In this document: piece by piece, positions 1 to 10,700 of the stretch
How positions within the stretch are numbered: the stretch's first letter is position 1
Layout of the letters: each line of letters opens with the position of its first letter
Origin: Nymphaea colorata
Lineage: Eukaryota; Streptophyta; Magnoliopsida; Nymphaeales; Nymphaeaceae
Reading direction: 5' to 3'
NCBI RefSeq assembly: GCF_008831285.2
Contig: NC_045143.1
Coordinates: 4,039,503 to 4,103,502, forward strand
DNA length: 64,000 nt
Notes under the pieces: generated by a model
The model's input: the letters and a program-made list of their open reading frames with translations, nothing else
What the model was told of the DNA's origin: nothing
The model's database searches: none
Translations under genes and position numbers: made by a program

Positions 1-2
1 TT

Positions 3-974
3 CTATCATTATATGTTGATGACATATTACTAACTGGAAATGATAACGATATGATTGTCAAAACGAAGACTTGGCTGAACAAAAACTTCGAAATGAAGGA
101 CTTGGGTGAAGCTTCATACATATTAGGAATAAAGATCACTCGAGATAGAGACTCAAGAATTCTGAGTTTGAGCCAAGAACGATATATTGATTATATCCTA
201 AAGAAATTTCGAATGCAAGATTGCAAACCAATTGGAACTCCCATAGCTAAAGGAGCAAATCTAAGCAGGAACGATTGTCTTGGAGAAGAACATCAGAAAT
301 TACATGTTCCTTATGCACAGGCTGTTGGTAGTCTAATGTATCTAATGTTGTGTACCAGACCTGACATAAGTTTTCCTATCGGTCTGGTAAGTCGTTATCA
401 AAGTAATCCTGGATGGCCACATTGGCAAGCAGTAAAAAGGATTTTTCGGTATATTAAAGGAACAAAAGGACTGAAATTGTCCTACTAAGCTAATGAGCTG
501 ACCTTAGTTGGCTATTCAGATGCAGATTTTGCAGGATGCAAAAACGATAGTAAGTCTACATCTGGTTATGTATTCCTTTTTGGAGGTGGAGCGATAGCCT
601 GGTCCTACAAGAAGCAGGGATGTGTTGCTCAACACACACAAGAAGCAGAATATGTAGCATGTAATGTTGCCACCACATTTGCTGTCTGGATAAATCGGTT
701 CTTGAAAGACTTGAAATTAGATCTTGATCATGAACCAGTTCAACTATATTGTGATAATCAGGCAGCGATATCACTTATGAAAAATGGAGCTGTGAGCTCA
801 AAGAGTAAACATATAATGGTGAAATACCATTATGTTCATGAAATGATTGAGAAAAATGAAATCTCAGTCGAATACATGCCTACCAATGACATGGTAGCAG
901 ATCCCCTTACCAAGGGAATATCAGAAGACTTGTTTACCAAGCATGTAGCCCATATGAGGCTGAGATATATTTGA
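3..974 (+). pseudogene. copia reverse transcriptase / RNase H fragment with in-frame stop
   Basis: One reading frame (frame 3) runs from the window edge to TGA at 972-974. It opens with the reverse transcriptase active-site motif YVDD (codons at 12-23), then the copia-typical stretches MKDLGEASYILGI and VGSLMYLMLCTRPDI. RNase H follows, with YSDADFAGC, KSTSGYVF and YCDNQAAI. A TAA at 486-488 interrupts the frame exactly between RT and RNase H, and the frame stays open on both sides of it. The usual STAEAEY of RNase H reads HTQEAEY here. The lone stop with otherwise good conservation suggests fairly recent inactivation. The enzyme would copy element RNA into DNA in cytoplasmic particles. Confidence 0.88.
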
Positions 975-1137
975 ATGGTTGCGATGGAAAAAACCTTGAA
1001 TGAAAAACCTCGCTAAGAACCTTGAACCAAAATTCAAGTTACGATGGACAAACCAATGATGGAAAACCTCGTAACTTAGAAACAGTAAACCCACATAAAG
1101 TGGAAGCAAACTGTCGGTCTCATGGCCAAGTGGGAGA

Positions 1138-1510
1138 TGTTGGGTAATGGCCTTGAGCCCGATCCATTTCCCTCTATAACTGCAAAGGAGATCCTGCAGT
1201 TATGGAATTAAAGCAGGAAATAAATCAAATATTAAAGTTTCCGTTTTAATTCTTACCATAAATCTTCATGCCATAACCGTAGCTGGGATTTGGGGAAACC
1301 CTGAGAGGCGGTCTATATAGCCCAGCCTCTATTCATCTAAAGGTGACGTTGAGAAATCAACTGCGCGTCTCTCAGAAGCAAACCCCCAAAATCAATTTTA
1401 CTCTTGCTTCTTCCCTTTTCTCTTCTATTTTGTCGCAGGTGCTGCTGTTGAATCGTGGCTAAAGAATCACCAAAACCTTCCGCTGCTATACTTCTTCAGA
1501 GTTTCCATCA
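1138..1510 (+). repeat. 3' LTR of the copia element (right end uncertain)
   Basis: It begins TGTTGGGTAATGG directly after the polypurine tract at 1128-1137. A TATA-like CTATATAG at 1313-1320 lies where an LTR promoter is expected, and a pyrimidine-rich stretch follows near 1400-1435. The 3' boundary is inferred only from a CA end and could be off by tens of bases. Confidence 0.55.
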
Positions 1511-4500
1511 CTTTCCGTTCTCAATTGAGGCTGGAGCAGAGTTGAACACTTCTGACTAATGTCTTTGGGAAAATTTGGTTAACCTGAACTCTCCTCACAC
1601 CCAGCTAAACCTGATTACTTGTACACCATCTAACGCCATATACCATTCTGGGTTCCTTTGATCACACTGAACAGCTAGCAACTTAATGAAGCAAAGGCCG
1701 TTCAGCTCATCATGGATCCACTTAGTCGGGCAACACCAGATTTTGCAAGATAGTCATATGAAGACATTTCATCTAACATTTCATCAACAAATCTCGCTTA
1801 AGCATCAATATTAGCCCCGTTAACCATAGTTGCGCCATCATGATTAGACTTGTAGAAGTGCCATGACAGAACAAGTTTTTAAACTTCAAAAGAACAAGAA
1901 AATACTAATCGATCTTATTCTATTGGTACATCTAAAATCTCGTCGTCTATAAGTAGTTATTTGGTACTCCTCTAATACTTTTCACCGCCCTTAATCAAAC
2001 CATCATCCACATGGTGCATCTTTTGTTACTCGATCGAAGTTGCCATGTTTGCAAATTAGATGTGCACAATGTCCTTTTCAATGATCTTCTTGGTGAACAG
2101 TATATATCTTAATTTTATCACTATATATAGCCAGGTTAGCCAGTTCATCCTCATTATGTGTACCCGACTTTTCCAACCCTTGAACACACAGCTAGACACC
2201 AGGCAATTGTTTAAGTGCATGCTAATACCATTTTCTTGTGGATATTGGACATCTTACATTTTGGTTGTTTCTTCTTCTACTTCTTAAATTACTGATCTAT
2301 ATTCTGGTATACGACAATAATAGTATCTTTATGACGTACTTTCGAATCATTTATATGCTCGCGTTTTTCAACAATAAACACCCGTTACCTAATTACTTTG
2401 CTCAACATTTTTTGCTATATATGTTAAGATCAGGGAAGTAGCTTGGTGCAATTAAACTTAGAGAAAGGTAGGGCACCTTGTCCTTTGGTGAATGAGCAGA
2501 AGAGTTAAGAAGAAGTTAAAGCATGGCCGTGGGAGGATATGAAAATCATGAAGAATGGAGTGAGATAGAAGCTACTCAATCTAGGAGACCATATATGAAG
2601 AGTTTATTTTTAGGTACAAGAAAGTGAGTACCATACCCTTTTATAAATAGTTACTGAAACCAAGAAAATTAAACCACAATAAGAATGTTTCATAACCAGA
2701 ACATATTTTAATCTTCAATATAAAGTTAACAGCCAACAACATGAAGTCCTAAATAATTTGGAGACTTTTGGTGTAGCTCTCGAAAACGAAATTCGTTTCG
2801 CATGACCAAAGGAAAGCCGCTTGGTGAGTAGCACAAGACATGCATGAACCATAGATAAGTAAATAGTTGCAGAGGTTTTGAGCTTGAAAAACACAGCTGG
2901 ATGCTTCTCTCTCGAATTATTTCACAAATTACTTGTAAAAGGCTAATCGCTTATGCACTCAATTCCATGGTCGATTTGCTTTTAATTTGAGATATGGAAA
3001 GATATTTTTAACTCTGTAAACAAATTTTTTTACAACGCATGAATTTTTATTTGATCAGTATGAAGGTTTTGTAGTGCTATAAATTAACCTTATTTTACAT
3101 ATGAAAAAATTTAACGACGTCGAAATTCTCAGCTATGTGTACATTACAAGCGCACGCTTTTTTATTTAAAAAAATATATATCCAACAGATGAGTTCAGAC
3201 GCATTTACATGGTATGAATTTTCTCATTTATTTGTTAGGTTTCATGATTTCATCTCAGGTCAGTGTCTCCTGCAAATCCTCATTTTGGTGAATGTTTCAT
3301 TGAGATGGCGCACGTTCAGGAACATAAAGATTTACGCTATCAACTTCATGTCTTCGGTTTCGGAAACCGGATATATCTAAAACGGCAATTGAGATTTGGC
3401 TTTGGCAATAAATTTTCGTTATCCCGTTGTCTAGTTTCTTCATGGAAGTACTGCTGCTATCGCCAATCAAACTTAGTAATCCATGTCCGCCAGTCTCCTG
3501 TTTTTATGAGGAAGCTGCATGTTCCAACCTGACTTGGGCAGATTTAATGCAGTTTGATCTTCCGCATCCCATTTTCTGAAAAGAAAATACTGAACATATT
3601 GGTAATGTCAGAAGCAATGAAGTATGCTGCCAACATGAGGGACAACTTAAATGCATCCCAGACCATGCATCCCTATGGAGGATGGGCGAAACACGTCTAC
3701 CTTTCGGAAGTAGATGAAGGATCGATGACCAAATAGCCTCTGAATCTTAGAAATGAAGATCCAAGAAGCATAGTGGATTATGTGTTTATAGTACGACCAT
3801 TTCTAATTCCGCGTATCTTTTGATCTTTCTTTTCATTGCATCCGCAAGAGCAAGCAATACTTACTTGAAGTTTTTGAGCATTACAAGAACTATAATCCTT
3901 GGTTCTTGGTAAATTAATCTGAACTTAGTTAGCCAAAGCAAAATCAGGAGCTTGTCCACCTTAAGCCACACTGCATAATTCGGGCCGGCGATCGCTTTTG
4001 TCATCTACCAATGATTGCGGCATTTGGGGATTCAGCAGACATCAATATCAATGGTCAACAATTCATGGGTCTAGAGGATAGGTGAAAATTTACTCTTCCA
4101 TAATAAATAGCCATTTCAGTCAAGTTGCAGTGGCACCTGCAGATTGCGAAATATTAAATACTGCAGACGGCTAATTGGAGAAGGACCCAATGCTGGCTAG
4201 AGATCTACAAAAAGGACGGCCAAAGAGCACCAAAAATCAAAGTTTTGACGTGATTCCGCTTGCCAATAATATGTAAAAGATTTTCTTCGAGCACAACTAA
4301 AGTGAATGAAGTTTTATTCAGGACAGACATGAGAGAAAGTATCTCCTAACAAAAAAAATTGCCTTGCAGAAAGTTTGATTGGACTAAATGCATGAGAAAA
4401 ACATTCGGTGCGGGATGAGAAAAATGGAATGGAAGCAAAATTTAAGAGCCAAGTAAAATTTAAATAACGGATATGGAGGCTTCCTTCTGGAACATTTTTG

Positions 4501-6100
4501 CTACATGTTTGATTGGTTTAGTAAGAAGAGGTTTTTGTTGTTCAGCCTCATCCTTTTTTATCCTCTTTCTACTTCCAAACCTGTCTTGGACTTCACATGT
4601 TGAGTCGTCTTTATCAATTTTCAATTCTTCTTTTTAATAAATACAAATAATTTCAAGTTTCCATAACCTAATTGTTCACTTCCAGACCTACCCTTTATGA
4701 TTGAGTTCGTCCTTTCTGTGAAAGAAATCATCTTTACCAACTCTCTCTTTTTAGTAGTACAAATATTTCATGTTCCCCATTGTCCTTCACAACTTCAAGT
4801 TGAACTATAGAACAATTTGTGATCGTCGTCGTTATGAACCTTCTTTCTACAGTGTACAGTACAAAGATTTTCAGGCCTCCGTCACCTTTTCAGGTAACTA
4901 TATTCTTTGAAGAAGCTCCCCACTTACTTCATTTGCATAGTTTTCACTGTCCCGATGCATCTTTCATGGAGTAAAGAACCTTACCAAATTTTCAGATCAG
5001 TGGGGCACTGCAACGTAACTTCACGAAAACTCTGCCATGACATTTTTAAAAAGATAACCAAACTTTTTTAGTGCCACAATTCCAGCTTGGTGAATCGCCA
5101 TTTTCGTCAAGTCATCTCATTAATATTTATAGCAAGAGGGGATCTGCCAAAATATTTATTACCAACCTTATAAAAAACTTCAAATTTGGAACTGAATACA
5201 CGTGAAAACAGGTTGAAGATCGCCTCTGCTCTCCTCTGCACAAGTGCACGCCAACGAGGTGGTCCAATTGGCCGACTGTAAAGGAATCAAAAGAGCGCCA
5301 CTGGTGATTTTCTTATTTCTTGAAAAAGCCAAGACAGAGTCTTATTTAAACCATTTAAGGATATTATAACGCTTGCTTTTATCACATGAAAGTGGGATTT
5401 GCTGCTCCGTCTACTAGGAAATATGCATATTATCGATGGTCCAACCTCACAGGACCTACAACAGGGAATACATATCACCGGTATTATTCGCTTTTTTCCC
5501 TTGTGGTTGTGCTAGTGGACATCCTTGTCCACATGAATTATATATACACAACAAATATATAGATATAAGGAGAGCGGGAAGGTAATGGGAAGGTGGTTTG
5601 CTACTTAAAATATTGTCTTCCCTTAAAGTATTGAGCTTTTACGTTTCTATTATCGTGGCATCATAGTTTTTTTTTGTCCTCAATACATATTTCAACACAA
5701 ATCTTGTAGATTCTCTAGAAAACGGTATTTGGTAACAATTAGGACACGCGTACGGCTGGAGCAGAATGTCCCATCACAGGAGGAGGATTTGATGGTTTTG
5801 GGGATGGGGAAGCGCCGTAGAGATAAGGGTGGGAAAGAAGGGTTGTTTTTTCTGGTTTTGTGGTCAAACGTTCAGAATCACAAGGACAAGGATCATCGGT
5901 AAGCACAATGGTGGCAAACCCTAGAACATGATTGAAGTGGGATGGATGGCATCAATGCAAGCGAAAAGAGAGGGAGAGAAAGAGGAGAATGGTTATTATT
6001 TAATGGCGGAAAGACAGGCGCATGACCCTCTCCTTCTGCGTCTCTCTCTCTCACCTGCTTTATTCGGCAACCATCGCAGAGATACCACTCAGCTTTCTTA
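1511..6100. other. gene-free spacer
   Basis: All reading frames here are short (under 90 codons) and show no recognisable domain or splice-linked continuation. The sequence is AT-rich with scattered homopolymer runs. I see no RNA gene or intact repeat. The last few hundred bases (about 5760-6100) become more GC-rich and may belong to the promoter of the MIR156 transcript downstream. Confidence 0.5.
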
Positions 6101-6123
6101 TCCCTCCATCCCCTCCTGCACCC

Positions 6124-6240
6124 CTATTTATGGCCCCCGCCTTCGTTTAGCCCTTGTCAGCTCATAGCTCCCGCTTCGTAGCACGGGCTTTAGATTACAA
6201 GGCCCTCTCTCCCTCCCTCTCTCTCAGTCTCAATCCCTGT
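6124..6240 (+). promoter_or_regulatory. possible core promoter of the MIR156 tandem transcript
   Basis: A TATA-like CTATTTATGG lies at 6124-6133. CT-rich pyrimidine patches follow at 6200-6240, a common feature around plant transcription starts. The first MIR156 hairpin begins about 240 bases downstream, a reasonable distance for a pri-miRNA leader. This is inferred from composition and spacing only, and the start site cannot be placed. Confidence 0.3.
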
Positions 6241-6374
6241 CTTCTCGCTTTCTTTTTCTTCCTGGTGTAACACTTTTAGCTTTTCCTTTCCTTGGGACTC
6301 AAAAAACACAGAGATTTTTGACCCCTTGCAATTAGTGCCCCTCTTTCTCTATGTTTTTGGTTGTTGTGCATGCA

Positions 6375-6470
6375 AAGGAGGCGACAGAAGAGAGTGAGCA
6401 CACACGGTGTTTCTTGCATGGGGGGTTCATGCTTGAAGCTGTGCGTGCTCACTCTCTCTCTGTCATCCCT
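6375..6470 (+). ncRNA. MIR156: MIR156 precursor hairpin, copy 1
   Basis: The 5' arm carries CGACAGAAGAGAGTGAGCAC at 6382-6401, which is miR156 with C instead of U at its first base. The 3' arm (about 6447-6465) reads GCTCACTCTCTCTCTGTCA and pairs with it almost fully. The loop holds TTCTTGCATGG and TTCATGCTTGAAGCT, shared with the other two copies here. miR156 guides AGO1 to mRNAs of SPL transcription factors and prolongs the juvenile phase. A 5'-C form is, as I recall, known in Arabidopsis (miR156g). The mature RNA on the 5' arm fixes the + strand. Copy 2 begins about 135 bases downstream, so one transcript could carry both. Confidence 0.9.
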
Positions 6471-6604
6471 GGTTGCTTTGCACAGGAGAGGTAGTGTGTG
6501 TGCGTGCGTGCTTGTGTGTGTGTGATTATGGTGTTTGCAAGTGCGTATTGTGGTGTGTAATATGGCCTTTCTTCATTCACTGCAGAATGCATGGAGAGAT
6601 GGAG

Positions 6605-6710
6605 GGAGGGGGTGACAGAAGAGAGCGAGCACACATGGGGCTTTTCTTGCATGGATTTGTGGTCATGCTTGAGGCTATGCGTGCTCGCTTCTCTCTCTGT
6701 CATCCCCACA
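6605..6710 (+). ncRNA. MIR156: MIR156 precursor hairpin, copy 2 (variant at base 14)
   Basis: The 5' arm is TGACAGAAGAGAGCGAGCAC at 6613-6632, which is miR156 with C instead of U at position 14. The 3' arm at 6683-6702 is GCTCGCTTCTCTCTCTGTCA. Its GCTCGC matches the changed GCGAGC, so the pairing is kept. The loop again contains CTTTTCTTGCATGGA and TCATGCTTGAGGCT. The flanks GGGGGTGACA and TGTCATCCCC extend the stem. The altered base lies outside the seed and the cleavage site, so SPL targeting may be changed only mildly. Short ORFs across both hairpins on either strand are by-products of the repeats. Confidence 0.9.
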
Positions 6711-7752
6711 CTCTCTCTTTGGGGGAGAGGAAGAGAGAGAGAGAGATAGGTGCATGTGCGTGATCTGGCACGCGGGTTTCTTGGCAGTAGTGCCTCATTA
6801 GTTTTCTTGATTGGAAATCTGCGCCTAGGTTCATGTCTTCCTGTTAAACTATTTTCTGAATTACCCGACTTGGAAGATTGCTGCTTTCCCCAGCACCAGA
6901 GATAGAGAGGAAGACTGATCAACATGTGACACATCCTTTATTTTATCTTACCATCACCTTCTGGAAAAAGTTTAACCTGACCAGAGGGGCGTTCTCCCTG
7001 AGTAAGAGAGAGAGACAGACGAAGGGTAAGAAACCTTGGCCTTAGACAGGTAGACTAGCATGGCCTTGTAAGGAAACGTGTGACATGATCCCAGATCCAG
7101 AAGGGTTCGCCGTGGAGAGAGAGATCTAGAGAGCGAGCGGATGTGGCTTGATCAAGAAAGATTTATCTATTTCGTGGAGGGAGGGAGGGAGAAAAACTAT
7201 TCCTAGATCAAGAAAAATTTCTCCCTCTCGGTCGCCCTCAGAGAAAGAGAGAGACAAAGAGGGAGGGAGGGATCTTGTCTCTTGATCCTTCTATTGCCTT
7301 CTATGAAGGCGGACCAGTCCTTATTTTTTTCGGTGAGAATTCATAACTTGTTATTATTACGCCTTGGATTCCTAAGACCAACCTATTTTTGCCATGGAGT
7401 TGTTGTGTAGAGACACGGGAATGGCTTAAACCTATTTCAGCATCCACCATGCTAGCTTTATCCTTGATCTTCTTTTTCTCTTTCATTTTTCTACCCTAAG
7501 TTGGTATTTTGATGACTGGTTGATTACACTGGAATTCGCTTTCTCGTATGTTGCTGATCATGTTATGAGAAATGATTTTCCGGATTGTTATTTCTTTTTC
7601 TCTCTATCTGTACTTGTGAAGGCACCATAGAAATCAACGCATGTACTTGCTGCAGGACAGTGCTGAATGGAATTTCATGGACTGTGAACAATTATATGGT
7701 GCCCTCGATGGATGCACTCAGGTACTTGCCTGATACTGCTGTACGACTTCCA

Positions 7753-7753
7753 C

Positions 7754-7790
<37 letters not shown>

Positions 7791-7792
7791 CC
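7753..7792. repeat. (CT)n microsatellite
   Basis: A run of CT dinucleotides about 40 bases long is interrupted once by TTTC. It is a simple slippage repeat. Confidence 0.9.
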
Positions 7793-10700
7793 CCAAAACA
7801 TATAATGCCAACATTTTGCTTTTCTTGTTTTCCTTGTTACAAATCTATGCTTGTAGGGCGACTAGTTCAGGCTTTCTTTTTGAAGAAAGGCTGAGATTGG
7901 ACATACAAATCTCTTTACTCGCGTCTTCTTTCAAGATCAGCATGATCGAGGCAGACCGTCTAAAAGCATAAGCAGTAGTTTTTATGGTTCTTATGCGGGT
8001 CTTTCTTTCTTAATAGATGGAGTGTTATTCAGATCAATCTGTGTCATATAGTCCAATCAACAATTTCTTCTCTTTCAAGAAGCTTGTTTTTAGTATCAGC
8101 CTATATACCTGCAGGAAGGAAAATTTAGGAGTTAAGAATTAGTTCCTTGGAAGAATATTGTATGAGGAAGCGTATAGCTCCAAAGTTTAGGAGATCATGT
8201 ATGATTAACTGTAATTACTATGTCAGAGTGTTCCTTGTTTGCCACTAACATTTTGATTGTAAACAACACCCTCCTGCTGGTTGTTCAGTAATTAGACAAA
8301 TTCTAATCTTTTTGGAAGTTTTCGTTTGCTATTTCATTTCATTGTCACATGAGTTACGAGGCAAGCTTACACATCTTTGGTGAGCTTTGAGGATTCCTTC
8401 GTTTGGAATCTTTTTGAAATTTTGATAGGAAGCAAAACTAACATCTTGCTAGGTCTATAGTTTTACGTGTTCATTAAAGAACACTGTAACAGGAGCAAGT
8501 ACTTCAAATTTCCCTCCCCACCTCCCCAGAAAAAGAGAATAATAACTTGTTTTTGGCTGAAACACTGTCGGTTTAGGACTAGGTGACATTAATTTGGATC
8601 GATCTGCGTGGACTAGAAGGGAGGAATCAATCATGTATTAGTGGATACTGTCTGTGAAGGTGCAATTAGGTAGATTGATACTCGGTATAGAGAGGCACAT
8701 CAAGAGCTGAAAATGGTTGTTACGAAAATTCTGATCTGTTGAAAGCTGCAGCAGTTTCTAGGAACTGGTTATAAGGTTGCACTTGGAAGAAGAGAGAAGT
8801 AACCGTAGATTAATGCTAGTGTGAACAAGTCATATTTTTTGTTTATTGTTCATCTAGTACGTGTAAGTTTGTGATTATGACCAGGTTGACTAGACGTCAC
8901 GAATTCAGAAAAGCTAAAAAGGTTTTCCTTTTTAAAGAACGAAAGTTTGATTTTCCCTCCATAGACCCTCATCAGTCAACTCTGTCAAAGGAAAATTAAT
9001 TAAAAAGTAATAAAAAATGAGTTTTCTTTTTCCATTGTATGCTTTTTGTATGCATATTTTATGTATCCATGAGATAAACCAACTTTTCAGCTTCTAGTTA
9101 TACCATATCTAAAAATAATGAATCAGAAAAAACTAAGTTGCTAAGGAAAATTGGTTGAGAGATGACTATTTGACTACTTAGTCACGGCGTCAAAAAATAC
9201 AATGAATATACATATGATGGTTCCATGGCAGTAAAATTTTAAAAAAAATATTCAGGGTTAAATTACCCAATAATTTGGGACTAATTGTGTTGTGCTTCTC
9301 AAGATAAGCTTTGAAAACTCTTGACTTGCAGTTCACATGAAATACACAAGGGAACAAATAAATCTAACGCATATTCTTTTCCATAACAGCACATTGGCTG
9401 GCTTCCAATTGAAATTTCTTGCGATCTCTGCTGTCCACAAGGGAGCACACCCTCCTTTGGCTTTGCAGAGGGAACCACCGTTTATGGTTTTTTAATTTGT
9501 GGCGTCCTCAACTTGGTGAATTTCAAAGTCACTCCTATGGGAAGAACAAGGCCATTGTTGGTTAATCAGATCTATCAGATGGTGATTTTTTGATGTATTT
9601 CTTGATCCACAAGGCTAGGAAGCATAGTAACTTCATTTCTTGTACCCTGACCCTTTTCCAATATAGCATTTTATCAGAGATGGCGTTTTTGGATATTGAG
9701 GTTAGCTACAGGTGAGCGGTACAGATTCATAATGCTATTCATGTCAAGCATGCAAACTTTCTCCAAGTTATTTCATTAATGACTTCTTCCCTCAGTGCAT
9801 TGAGGAGATCCTCTAGGTGGCAATAGCAGTAGTATTGTTTTTCCAACTGTTCTTAAGATTCTAATTAATTTATGGTATTTGATGTTTAGTGTTTGTTAAT
9901 TATGGTAATATTTGGGGCACAAACTTAGTAGAAAAATATTGAACAGGAGTGCCAAAATGTGAACAGTTCTGATTCTCAACATTTTTCTTTATCTTCGACC
10001 GCTTTCCTTGTGTTAAATTAATTTGAAGCGACGCTGGTTGCATGCTACTCTCTCTGAGTACCAAGCTTTCAGCATATTGGACATATATGCGCTGATCTAC
10101 CTTGACTTCGTTCTCAATGTCTTTTTCGACTCATCCAAGAATGTCGATCTAGCCTCTCTTGGTGCCTTTTGTCCCGTGTGGAGCAACATAAACTGTGAAC
10201 TGATGACGTTGATGAGCTGCAAGCTTATATGTAATCAAGCTTACAAATCTTGATATGTCGATTGAGAAGAAATTTATCTTCATGTGAATGTGGACTTCTG
10301 AATTGATAAATCTTTTCCTTAAATTCTTTGGCTGCAAATCTCCATGCCTATCCTGAGATGAGGATCTTCATAATGGGCGGATGAGAAAAAGGGTGAAAGC
10401 AGTTTCATCCATTGGATTATTGCCTCGTTGGAATTTCTCTATTTTCACAGCCTTTTCTAAATTTGGCACTACATGTAATTTTCCGGTGCTTTAACTTTAT
10501 CCAGAAGCAAGCAGTCAGGACCAGGGAACCTATATTTCTTATTCATACGTGTGAACTTCTGACTTCACATGAGCTGCTGTTGTGTGTTTGAACTTATGAT
10601 TTTACTGAACACCACTAATTCAGAAAAGCGAATGACATATTAAGTGATTTTTATAATGGAATTCAATATTTTCTACAATGCATTTATGCCGTCATATCAT

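Larger units (their letters stand above)
1..1510 (+). mobile_element. 3' part of a Ty1/copia LTR retrotransposon
   Basis: The window opens inside the pol gene of a copia element. In order there is the end of the reverse transcriptase, RNase H, a short untranslated stretch, a purine-rich tract (AAGTGGGAGA, 1128-1137) and a 3' LTR starting TGTTGGG at 1138. The 5' LTR, gag, protease and integrase would lie left of the window. The right end at 1510 is a guess from a CA dinucleotide (TTTCCATCA), because no second LTR is available for comparison. An internal stop in pol shows that this copy is no longer autonomous. Confidence 0.8.

Noticed and set aside
6449-6934. 161-codon minus-strand ORF and a 96-codon plus-strand ORF across 6.45-6.93 kb
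   Set aside because: They overlap the MIR156 hairpins and GA/CT repeats. The protein composition is low-complexity and no domain is present.
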